DNA of 64,000 bases, taken from the NCBI GenBank assembly GCA_026874595.1, contig CM049319.1, forward strand, positions 63,347,917 through 63,411,916. Direction: 5' to 3'. Positions 12,155 through 21,725 of this stretch are shown here, one piece after another. Origin of the DNA: Sipunculus nudus. Taxonomy: Eukaryota > Annelida > Sipuncula > Golfingiida > Sipunculidae. The translations under genes and the position numbers were made by a program. The notes below the pieces were generated by a model. It made no database searches. It was not told the DNA's origin and was given only the letters and a program-made list of their open reading frames with translations. The first letter of the stretch is position 1. The number at the start of each line of letters is the position of its first letter.

Positions 12155-12202
12155 TGACGTCACGATTTTGACCAATCACCGTTCACCTAGCTTTGGCGGG
12201 AA
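12155..12202 (+). promoter_or_regulatory. Compact promoter: CRE, CCAAT box and E2F site
   Basis: A perfect CRE (TGACGTCA, 12155-12162), a CCAAT box (12172-12176, ACCAATCA) and an E2F-type site (TTTGGCGGGAA, 12192-12202) lie within 48 bases and end four bases before an ATG. This cluster is typical of TATA-less promoters of growth- or cell-cycle-controlled genes. No such cluster occurs elsewhere in the window. Confidence 0.5.
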
Positions 12203-12205
12203 GAA

Positions 12206-12254
12206 ATGAACCAGCGTGAAGCGGGGCAGGAAATCCGGCAGTGGCAAGTACTCG
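12206..12254 (+). CDS. Candidate first coding exon of an unidentified gene
   Basis: The ATG at 12206 directly follows the promoter cluster. The frame reads MNQREAGQEIRQWQVL and then meets a consensus donor (CTCG|GTAAGT) at 12255, leaving phase 1. The local base composition (CGG, GCGGGG) is richer in G and C than the flanks, as expected for an exon. The peptide is too short to identify; the end (QWQVLG) resembles the stretch just before a kinase glycine loop, but this is weak. No partner exon was recognised in the following 6 kb. It could instead be a 5' UTR exon. Confidence 0.35.
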
Positions 12255-14190
12255 GTAAGTGCATATTTCTGGCCATATAGAATAACATAACATATTGACT
12301 GTGATTCTTCTTTAAAACATTATAAAGCCACCCACTAACAGTTTTCTTCAGATGAAAATAATGTCATTATTTTCGGTGAATGCGTTAGGTTATCGCTTAT
12401 GCCTTTATTATCGCTCACGTGTGTTATTTATAATTAATGTGGGTCTGATTAAAAGGCGGACTTAAATATTGATCCAAATGGACACAAAGGGACGTGAAGA
12501 TTGACCTAAACAGGCCCTAACATCAGTTTGTTTTAAAGAGAGAAAATATTTATGACAGGTTAAATTTATCATGAAACTGCCTGAGCCGAATATTTCACCC
12601 CTAAGATTTCAGTAGCAGACATCAAATACATGTATATAGGCCTAATTACCTAGTGTGAAAATAACCGTGACAACGCAAGAAAATAGAAAATTGTATTAAT
12701 AAATAAATATTATTAGAATTAAGTACTTTATAGTAGGCCTACTATAACAACCTATCAACCATGCGAATATATACCTAATTATACCTAATTTATCCAGAAC
12801 AATTTGAATGACATGACTATAGTGTCAAAATATGTAACTTTGTTCAAAGTAAAAGAAAAACCAGAACTACAAAGAAACATATAGGATGCATGTAAGAGTA
12901 ATGGTAGGACTGTTGTCACCAATTTGGATATTAATGGTAGGACAAATAACCATTTTCTATTATATTGACCCATGCAATCCTATGCAGAGCTGATGTAAAT
13001 TACTTTCTAAACTTACAAACATATAACTTTTATATAATATATTGGGTGTGGAAATACTTAAGCATTCTTTATCTCAATTCAAGGAGGGGGAAGTGGAAAT
13101 AAGCACTTCCCTTTAGTATATGTGTAAGTTAAAAATATAATATCAAAATGGATACCTGTGTCTGTGAAAAATTAGTCTTGATAGAAATGGCAGAAAGAAA
13201 ATACTAGCAGAACTAAACATTCAAAGTTGATGAAAGTTTCTAGACATTATAATGAAAAGTCACCCTCATTTCTTTAATAGATGAAGGCAAATAGAGCCAA
13301 ACATATTCAGTTATAACTGACAGGCTTTGTAAACTTAGTGATAAAGGGCCCTGCACATAACCAGAGCCCAAATGGTACTCTCCAGTTCACACTGCAGCCG
13401 ATATGGTTGACCAGAAAACTGAGACAAGAGTCAATAGCCGTCTGTGGCTCACTTGAGCTGGCAGCTGAAATTGCCTGAAATCAGTGGTGGCTGATACAAG
13501 TATGTCCCTAAATCTTTTTTAGCTCATTTGCATGCCTTTTTTATAATACCATGTTCCTGAGAAAGTTACATATTTAATTCAAGAAAACAAGGAAAATCAT
13601 ATGACAAGAAAAACAAGTCTAAAAACTTTTTGAGGCAATTCTGAATGATTTAGCAAATTATGTTTAGCTGTGCAAACTCATTGCAAGCTTGTTAATGAAT
13701 TAATCACATGTTTTAGAAATGTAAATTATCACAGTAAATTAAATGTGTAAAATACATAAAAAAGTAAATTAGATATTTTGGAATAGTATTTAGTTTATAA
13801 TTAAATTTCCATACAAAAATTAATGTCTTAGCAAGCCTGCCAGAAGTACAAGAAAAAACCTGATGTAGTGAAGTATGTATGCATATGTGTGAATAAACGA
13901 TTATTTTTTCAATAATTCAAGTGGTGAAGAGTTGCTCTGACACCTTTAAAAGTATGGTGTTTAGTATATTATGGCAACTGCACACAGCAAAGGCACACAG
14001 AAGTTTTAATATATTTATAACTTTTAAATATTAAAATTCACCTATTAAAACTAAACACAAAGCTGAATTCATACCAAAATTATTGCCATGACTACAAAAG
14101 CAATACTAAAGCCTCATCATATTTTATAGTGCATGATTTATGTATGAGCTTGAGTTAAAAAAATAAAAAGTGTAACATTTTTTTCTTTAT
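12255..14190. other. Non-coding, probably intron
   Basis: AT-rich single-copy-looking sequence with no exon that I can support. If the candidate exon at 12206 is real this is its first intron. Confidence 0.4.
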
Positions 14191-14700
14191 TATACACCCA
14201 TCATATGATGGGAGTATTTTGGTATACCCACTGTCTGTCCATTAACTATTAGTGTCGCTGGAATAATTTACTAGGGCTTTGGATTTTCATCAAACTCACC
14301 ATAACTACATACCAACAGATTATCTCACCTGAGTTGGATGATGGGCAGTATTTATTATGTTCAAAGGTCACTAGGCTACTTTGTGGTTTTGCTGTGATAA
14401 CATGCAGAGAATATGAGGGATTTTGATAAAACTCATCAGAAATGTTAATATAATAACTCACCAAAGTTTGATTTTCTTAAAAAAATCCATATGTATTTTA
14501 TGAGATCAGACCACTGCACTTTGGTGACGTACCAAAAATTCTATGGATTTTCATGGAACTCATTATACATATTTATTAATAGAGTTTCTACCCTGAATTA
14601 CATTCTCATCAAATTTCACAAATATTCAATGGGGTCAGGGGTCATCAGATACACAACAGGCGTATTATGCATGTTTGCCTTGCTCTTGTATTTGATTTGT
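14191..14700. repeat. Dispersed repeat with palindromic head (CCCATCATATGATGGG)
   Basis: It starts with a perfect 16-base palindrome at 14197-14212, continues with GTCTGTCCATTA-type sequence, and closes near GGCGTATTATGCATG (about 14659). Repeats with this layout are abundant in bivalve genomes. No coding capacity. Confidence 0.5.
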
Positions 14701-16450
14701 TAGCGTCAAAGTTAATGCACAAAAAAAAAAAAACTCAAACATTTGGTTTGATCTGAGAAAAATGTAAGGGTTTGTTATTTGTGAGTAATGTAAATTGAAA
14801 TAAATAATTTGAACGTTTGGGTCCTATATTGGTCTGTTAGGGTCACCAGTCACATCCGTTTGGGTCCATTGGGGGGGACTGTTTTGGGTCCATTTGGGTT
14901 GTTGGGGTAATTAGACCCATTTCTGTTTCATTTCATAATGTCTTAACAATATTTTGAATTTAGCGTATCTCGATTCAAACTCTGATACCCATTGCCAGGG
15001 GAAAACTGTAAAGATTTAAATGGGGGGGGGGGGGGGTTGGAGATTAACATGTGAATTTTCTGTTCAAAATATGAATATAAATTTGAGTTGGTGACCAGAA
15101 TTCTTTGGTGGCCCATCTGTTATTCTTTACTTGTTTTTGTGCCTTTTAATACCCCAAAAATTGCCACTTGACAGTACTGTGAGCATTATAAGTAAAAAAC
15201 TAATGGACAGATTTCTTTTATATTATGCATATATACTCGAAAACCCCCATAATATGGTCCACATGGCCAAAAACCGCAAGTACAAGGGCTATGGATCTCT
15301 AAACAGTGTTGTTCACAAGATCGAGTTCGGCTCTCGAATGGCATGGCTGGGTTTCCGCTGCTGGGATCGGTAGAGGGGATGTGGGTTGCTTCTGGTTATG
15401 TGGCTGTGGATGCTGTAGCTTTCTAAAAAGGTCACATGCTTGAGATGGACAGAGGCGGCCTCTGCGGATCCCTGCTTGGCTTGGCATGGCACTGTGACCA
15501 TTTGCTCAGAGAACATGCTAATGGAGCACAAAGGGCTGAGGTCATGACCGCAGCAACCGGTAGCTGCTCGATGAGCATATACCTCTTTTGGTTTGTTTGG
15601 TTGGTTGGATTATGGGATAATGTTTAGTTAAATTGGGGTCATGACCTTTCCTATGAGAGTGGCCTTGACCTTGAATATTTCCATATTTGGTGAAATTCAC
15701 GCAGAGTCTTTAATATCTCAGTAAGGGATACATGGAATAATCCAAAACTCAAATTGACTGAAGATCTTGGAGAGCTTTGTCTTTTGCAGAAGACATGCAG
15801 GTGGCAACATGTTGTGTCGTTTTCTTGTTAAAATGATGTTAACGCAATAACTTCAAAAGAATTTGAGATACAGTCACCAAACCACGGCTTTGATGCATCT
15901 TATCAAGGGCTATGTTAGGTTAAAATATTGGTGACCTTGATGTATATTTCAAGGTCACACAGGTGATAATGCTAAAATGATATTCCCATACTTATATTTT
16001 TAAGTTGATAGATGGATTAAATAAATTTTTTGTTTTAATCTTGGTTATTTTGTCTTCTGCAGAATACCGGTGGTGCCACCTTGTGTCGTTTTCTTGCTTT
16101 CGCTCCTTGTAATACCCCACCATTGCCACTTCACAGCATTGTGAGCCTGATAAGTTGAAAACTAATGGACAGATTTCTTTCTTATCATGTATATAGACAT
16201 GGGTTACGGAATGAGATTTCAGTTTGGATCATGACCTCTCCTTCGAGGGTGATCTTTACCTTAAATATGCCCATACTTATAAGAAACCATGGTGGCTTGC
16301 CAAGTGTCAGTCTCTGCATCTGAATTCAAGATGGGATCCTATTCTTTGAGGCTGGGGGGAGGCGGGGGGGGGGGGGGGGTTAATTGTATGGGGATACTAT
16401 GGCACCAAATATCTAGTTTAATAATAAAGATCCTGTTATGAACATGGTAT
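14701..16450. repeat. Dispersed repeats with two related segments and G runs
   Basis: The segment at about 15135-15240 (AATACCCCA...TTGCCACTT.ACAG, then AACTAATGGACAGATTTCTTT) recurs at about 16105-16200 in the same orientation. Phrases with CTTGACCTT and CAAGGTCACA match the same repeat class. G runs of 15-16 bases lie at 15022-15036 and 16364-16379. The open frames between 15131 and 15627 match nothing I know. Confidence 0.5.
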
Positions 16451-17595
16451 GACATGCTATTTCATAAAGGTATCAAATTTATCAATGAGCCAGATTGTGT
16501 TGTAGCATGTATTTTTACACTTTGCTGACAACCCATCCCCCTGCCCCCACTCCATACACACACACACACAATCACATCCCCTCACATAACATGCGCAAGC
16601 ATGCAGGATGGGCAGTTGGTAAAATCTGGTAAAAATTTGGTAAAATTATTATTGAACACAACCATGTGCAATGACAGTTTAACTTGTGGATCGTTGGACA
16701 GGTCCAGTAGGAAATTAATGCAAATTTTGTGCAAATGAACCCTTACCCCTGCAAAAACAGCTAGGTCTTGAGGATATATTCCCTCATTATCTCTCATTTT
16801 ATTTAAACTCAGTGACCATAATTTTGTTCATACTAACTGTTCTGCAGTAACTTTGGTCTCTGTCTGAATGACATCTAATTATCTGCATCAGTGAAAATAT
16901 GTATGGGTTTTATGGTGTCTTACTGCTGCACAAGAAATATGTGCCCAAACATATTTGAACAATTCTGTCTGATGATCAATGTGGTATCGTACTGGGTTGT
17001 ACTGCTTGTAGAGATAGACAAAGAGGTAATAGTTTTACCTAATATATTATCATATTTGATTGTTATCTGGAGATTTTTATGGAATTGCCCGAAATAAGCC
17101 CCAAATTTCATGAGCCCAGACAGTTGAGTGGTCAAATGCTTGGCCCTCTCCACTGGCCACCTAGGTTCAATTCCAGGTGTGGCTTATGAGATTGGGTTAT
17201 AGTGGCCTGTCCAAAGTCCATGGTTTTCTAGGGTTTCTCTCAAACCTTACCCACTACATAGTGCCATGATCCAGCCATGGTCACTCGATCATAATATTAG
17301 ATAATGAGATGTCTCACTCTCAGACCCTCTGTGGTGCTGGATGTCCACATTAGTCAATAGCTCATTTTTCCTGTCATAATTACCACAAATAAGGTAAGAA
17401 TAGGACTCTTGATAAAGGTAAATTCAGAAATTTGACATGAGGAGTTACCTGCATAGTAGTAATAATTGTTAGACATACTGGTATATGAAATATTCTGAAA
17501 GATGAGACTATTATCTATATAATTCCCAGTATTTTCTGGGTAATCCTGGGAATTCCCATTGTCCTGAGAATTTTGCTGATTTCCTGGGAATTTAA
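16451..17595. other. Non-coding stretch, nothing recognised
   Basis: A short CA run lies near 16557-16571. Small open frames here lack domain features, splice context or codon bias. No feature supported. Confidence 0.4.
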
Positions 17596-18010
17596 AAACC
17601 CTGCAACAGTGACAGTGACAATGGTGGTATAAACATAATGACAATGACTGTACTTAACAATGGTGTTAGCATAATGACAGTGAACGTGAAAATGGTATAA
17701 AGCATATAGTAACAGTGACAGTGACAGTGGTTGGAAAGTAAGCATAGGGCTAGTTACAATGACAATGCTTATAGCATAGCCGCAGTGGCAATGACAATTA
17801 TTAACTGTGTGAAAGTGACATTGACAATGCTGTTAGTGTTAAGCATAGCCAGAATGAGAGTGACAATGGTTTGGTGTCAGTACAGTGACAATCCTGTTCA
17901 GCATAGGGACAGTGACAGTGGAGTTTTTAAATGGAAAATGCCTATGACAAATGTGCTATTAGCATTCTGAAAGTGTGAGAAACAGTGACAGTGGTGTTAA
18001 TTATAGGGAA
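17596..18010. repeat. GTGACA-rich minisatellite
   Basis: Degenerate units built on ACAGTGACAGTGACAATGG and GTTAGCATA recur across about 400 bp with spacing of roughly 50-60 bp. It is an old, diverged tandem repeat. Confidence 0.6.
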
Positions 18011-18590
18011 AGTGCATGCATGGACATTAAAAAAGTGTTTGTGTGATTAGAGTCCACACTGTTTGTTTACCATACTAAGAGTGCAAGACCAGATGTCCAA
18101 TCTTTTGCTTTTTTGATATCCCAGAAACACTTAAAAAATAGGAGAGACACCAATTGTAAGCCTCTTGATTACAGATCTGGTGTCACACTAAATCAGTTAA
18201 AGAAACTCCAGTTTAAGCATATCAAGGTCTCTGTACAAACAGACAGCCTTACATTATAGTTATAATGAAAAAAGTTTGAAGCTGTTTTTATGATTGTACG
18301 GAAAAATTAGGACAGAGAACAAAATTTAAAGAGTAAAATTATGCTGATGTATATTTACTAATCCTGGTATGTGAGCTGGTTTAAAGAATGAAATTGTCCC
18401 AGAAATGAATAATTTAGCAACAGATGTGGCTGTAGGCACCACTATCAAATTAACACTAAAAAATATTACTACAATCGTAAACTCTTAATTCTGTCAAACT
18501 TTAGGCTTCTGGCACTATTACCCTCATTCCCATAATAGTCATTATTAAAGAACAAGATTCAGTGTCTGGTCTAGGTTATGGTTAAAAGAA
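18011..18590. other. Non-coding left flank of the DNA transposon
   Basis: No exon or repeat was identified. It ends at the 9-bp target duplication (18591-18599) of the transposon that follows. Confidence 0.4.
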
Positions 18591-18599
18591 GGATATTTT

Positions 18600-18792
18600 G
18601 GGTCTGTCTAAAATACGGAGAATCCACGGAGAGATGGAGAATTCGCGGAGAATTCGTGGAGAATTTGCAGAGAGTTTTTACATGCAATGATACTTTAAAA
18701 ATACACATTAAAATTACTTAAAATCTCCAACTATATCACTCTTAACACATTTGTTCACTGTTAAATGACAGAAATAATTAAAAATCTGTACA
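18600..18792 (+). repeat. Left terminal inverted repeat of the DNA transposon
   Basis: 193 bp, beginning GGGTCTGTCTAAAA and rich in GGAGAATTCG subterminal words in its first 80 bases. It matches, in reverse complement, the split right TIR. Confidence 0.85.
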
Positions 18793-18801
18793 TTCATTTA
18801 A

Positions 18802-19140
18802 AATTCAGCTCTAAGTTGCTTGGGCTCTTCTCTTAAGATTTTTTTTGTGCCACGCAAGAGACAACGAATAGCATCAGGAGACTGTGGGCTATTGGCGATT
18901 GCAAATGCAGCTGATCTTTGTTCCAATCCAGAAATTAAACAAACTGAACATTTTAACCAAGGATTAATGCAAAACACTTAGTTTCTTGTTTCAGTTCAGG
19001 CATTTATACACTATTTCCTAAAACAAAACTTTCTCCCAGAATACCAAAGCCTAAATATAAAGCAACTGTAACCATTGGGATTAAATGTGAATGTGGGATA
19101 GAAGATGTATTTGAGGGCATGATTGGGTGTAATAAAAAAA
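18802..19140 (+). pseudogene. Ulp1-type (C48) protease C-terminus plus PHD-like tail, frameshifted
   Basis: From about 18802 the frame reads into RIASGDCGLLAIANAADLC, the catalytic-cysteine segment of Ulp1/SENP-type proteases (Cys codon at 18883-18885). HFNQGLMQN follows, where the family has a conserved MRxHL box. The frame then stops at 18979-18981. Starting about six bases earlier, another frame carries on with HLVSCFSSG and an FP motif, then a C-E-C...MIGCNK stretch like the start of a PHD zinc finger, as far as about 19140. One lost base near 18975 explains the break. Ulp1-like genes with a PHD-like tail are common in mobile elements of invertebrates. The N-terminal half of the protease (His and Asp of the triad) is absent, so it is a captured or deleted remnant, not an active enzyme. 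Confidence 0.6.
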
Positions 19141-19650
19141 AAAGAGAGAAAAAAACTGTAATAAGTTGTTTCATTTTAAATGTGCATTTGTCTTAAAAAT
19201 AAATAAAACAATTAATGAAATGGTTTTGTGAAGATTGTACAAATAAATTATTGTACTATTGCTGTATATATGTGTACATTGTGCTATATTTTTCTCTTTT
19301 TTTATTATTATTATTATACTCTGTATTGTTATGATCAGAAAGAAGTGTGGTGTAAATTGGGTCTATATATACTATAAATGGTGATGGTGCCATTATCTAA
19401 CAATAAATGTAGGTAAAGTTATGATTTATTTATTATATTATATTTTTCATTCACCCCTTATAAATTTTATACACGTTCGTGGTTTTGTTAAGGTTTGCAC
19501 AATAAACTGTCCAAATATGAGGTGTTTTGCGGTTTCGTCTAATGATCTGTCAGTATCAGCTGGTGATATAGATGGGTGTTAAATTTTGGGTAGGCCTACC
19601 GCATTCACTCGTCAGTGAGTCTACATTGTTGAGCGTAAAATCCTTAATTA
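18982..19650. other. Internal non-coding part of the DNA transposon
   Basis: After the PHD-like remnant (ends about 19140) the sequence has an A-rich tract near 19132-19156 and an ATT/TTA-rich run near 19300-19316. No further coding signal is visible up to the right TIR. Confidence 0.5.
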
Positions 19651-19763
19651 TGTACAGATTTTTTACTTATTTAGGTCATTTAACAGTGCGCAAATATGTT
19701 AAGAGTAATATAGTTGGAGATTTTAAATGATTTTTATGTGTATTTAAAAGGATCATTGCATAT
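19651..19763 (-). repeat. Right TIR, inner part (before the LTR insertion)
   Basis: 113 bp that pair with the inner part of the left TIR (for example GTTAAGAGTAATATAGTTGG against the complement of 18737-18756). It ends at the ATAT target of the retrotransposon. Confidence 0.85.
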
Positions 19764-20175
19764 TGTTATGTGGTAAGAGGTGTTAATATCTATTATAAAT
19801 AATTACAGATTTTAACGCAATATTTTGGTACACATAAGATCAGTTACCAGTTCAGCAGATGGAAAGACAGATAGAGCGACAGAGAGAAATGATAATAGCC
19901 TAAATTGGTGTACCAACGCATTGTCTACCATTGTAAGACAGGTGTTTGGATTCCGATCTCCATATGTCGGTTAGCATATAGGTTTAGAAAAGAAGCTGAT
20001 AAATGAGTATTTTAATGGACATAAATTCTGAATGCAGACAACCAGTGATTACTATAGACTGGTATAATTGTTATAGCCATGTGAATGTAAACTTAATCAA
20101 GTAAGCCAAAATAGATTCTGTTATTATAGGCATCAGCAGAAGCCAGGTTTAGATCTGGATGACAGTGTAAAATGA

Positions 20176-20182
20176 TATAAAA
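20176..20182 (+). promoter_or_regulatory. LTR TATA box (TATAAAA)
   Basis: TATAAAA about 410 bases into the 5' LTR, the best placed promoter element for element transcription; the copy in the 3' LTR is at 27979-27985. Confidence 0.45.
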
Positions 20183-20575
20183 GTCAAAGGTACGGTGAAT
20201 ACCGGCCTGCGCATGAGGCAGTAATTTAGGACAGGAAAACTGTACCAAAAGTGAGTCAGTAAGTAGCTGGGTCACACAGAATTGATCAGGAGACAAATAT
20301 GTACCCTGAATATATTAATATCAGGAATATAATGATATTACATGAGTTTTAGGTAAAACAAGGGAAAAGTTTGTGTGTAGGCGAAAGCCGAAGCCATATA
20401 TGGTTATCTAAACATTCAGGTATGTCATAATGACACATATCCAATATCCAATAGAAAAAGTGTAAGATGATGTAAAGGTTTGTGACGTAGTAATACTGAT
20501 ACAAAATCCTGTGTTGGGCTCGGAACTGGCAGACAGACCCACGCCATCATCAACATGTAAACCAAGACAACTGGA

Positions 20576-20581
20576 AATAAA
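20576..20581 (+). promoter_or_regulatory. LTR poly(A) signal (AATAAA)
   Basis: AATAAA about 100 bases before the LTR end; the functional copy would be the one in the 3' LTR at 28379-28384. Confidence 0.45.
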
Positions 20582-20685
20582 ACAGCACAATATCCAACTT
20601 GGACTGTCTCAGTTATTCACCTGACGCGCCGTGTGACTGTGTTATGGCCAGGGAAGAACTCCCCTAATTCCCCGTTGTAACACAT

Positions 20686-20700
20686 TGGTGGAGATCCGGT
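20686..20700 (+). promoter_or_regulatory. Primer binding site candidate (TGGTGGAGATCCGGT)
   Basis: TGG follows the 5' LTR end after a 3-base spacer, as expected for pairing with a tRNA 3' CCA end. The matching tRNA was not identified. Confidence 0.55.
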
Positions 20701-20738
20701 TTTGGTACAACGATCTACCTCGTCACGACATAATCAAT

Positions 20739-21725
20739 ATGGCACCAACAGGACAGAAGACATCATCAGATTCTACACCGTCAGGTAAAATAGACTGTTC
20801 AGTTATTACCATGTTTTATGGAGATGGTGACACAGATGCAATTGACTGGCTCGACCGTTTTAACACCACGGCTGTCCTACTAGGCTGGACGAAACCGTCC
20901 GTAGAAGGTCTTAGAAGCGATCAGAGAGCTGAAATATTCTCCTTAAAACTAGCTCCAGGTAGTGTTGCCGCATCTTGGTATCGTTCTCTACCTTTAGACA
21001 CGCGTAAAGACTTTACAAAACTAGCAGAAGCTTTTACACAACGTTTCGCGCGTAAGGGTCAGAGACTCGCTATTTTAAGAACTTTTAATACAAGAGTTTT
21101 TCAGTCCAACGAAACTGTTGATCATTACATTGATCACCTCCGTAATATGGGAGCGCAGCTCGGTAAATCTGAACAGGATATCATGGACGCCATTAAAATT
21201 GGGTTTCCCAGAGGAATCCAACAATACATAGACTTAAAAGACCCACAAAATCTTGAAGATTTGACAGAACTAGCTCGTAAGGCTGTTGAATTTCATCCCA
21301 TTACCAACTCGCCGATTCCACCACAACTTAATATAACGGAGCTGTGTGAAGAGATCAGCAACGCTGTTTGGCAGCGGGCCCCGTCGACCGCCACCGAATC
21401 TCCGCTGAGACGACCTCGCACACCATCACGTGAGCGCACAGGAATGCGTTCCGCATCACCTGCACCCCCTCCCCGCTGGCGATCTCCGGGACCACAACAA
21501 CCACGCTCCACTCAAGGTTACAGACAACCCAGACGATCATTGCCAGGTAACAGTCAGCCACCTTCGCCGTGTCCACGGTGTGGTTATAATCCTTGGGCTT
21601 ATCTATGTAGATTTAAAAATGTTAGCTGTAATTTTTGTGGTGAAATAGGCCATTTGGCCCGTGTATGTCGCAACGCTAAAACTACTCCTAAAACTGTACG
21701 GTTTGATAGAGTAATGTTTAAATAG
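20739..21725 (+). CDS. gag: Gag polyprotein of the Ty3/gypsy element
   Basis: The ATG at 20739 (AATATGG) gives 328 codons ending in TAG at 21723-21725. The frame is open a little further upstream, but without an ATG. Residues about 20-200 have the capsid-like pattern of gypsy Gag (FYGDGDTDAIDWLDRF, ASWYRSLP, FTQRF, VDHYIDHLRNMG). A basic, Pro/Arg/Ser-rich linker follows, and then a CX2CX4HX4C zinc knuckle (CNFCGEIGHLARVC, about residues 297-310) preceded by an extra CPRCGYNPWAYLC cluster. It packages element RNA and forms the particle. Pol follows in the same frame straight after the stop, so a share of ribosomes would have to read the UAG to make Gag-Pol. Confidence 0.9.
   Translation: MAPTGQKTSSDSTPSGKIDCSVITMFYGDGDTDAIDWLDRFNTTAVLLGWTKPSVEGLRSDQRAEIFSLKLAPGSVAASWYRSLPLDTRKDFTKLAEAFTQRFARKGQRLAILRTFNTRVFQSNETVDHYIDHLRNMGAQLGKSEQDIMDAIKIGFPRGIQQYIDLKDPQNLEDLTELARKAVEFHPITNSPIPPQLNITELCEEISNAVWQRAPSTATESPLRRPRTPSRERTGMRSASPAPPPRWRSPGPQQPRSTQGYRQPRRSLPGNSQPPSPCPRCGYNPWAYLCRFKNVSCNFCGEIGHLARVCRNAKTTPKTVRFDRVMFK

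Larger units (their letters stand above)
19764..20682 (+). repeat. 5' LTR (919 bp)
   Basis: Begins TGTTATGTGG and ends GTTGTAACA. A TATAAAA box (20176-20182) and AATAAA (20576-20581) suggest U3, R and U5 in the usual order, with the transcription start shortly after 20200. Open frames on either strand inside it recur in the other LTR and are not genes. Confidence 0.93.

Noticed and set aside
15131-15627. Possible exons (for example 15131-15373)
   Set aside because: Start lies inside a dispersed repeat shared with 16105-16200; peptide matches nothing known and splice signals are unconvincing.
20093-20590. Minus-strand ORFs inside the 5' LTR, repeated in the 3' LTR
   Set aside because: They recur only because the LTRs are copies; no domain, and they overlap U3/R control sequence.
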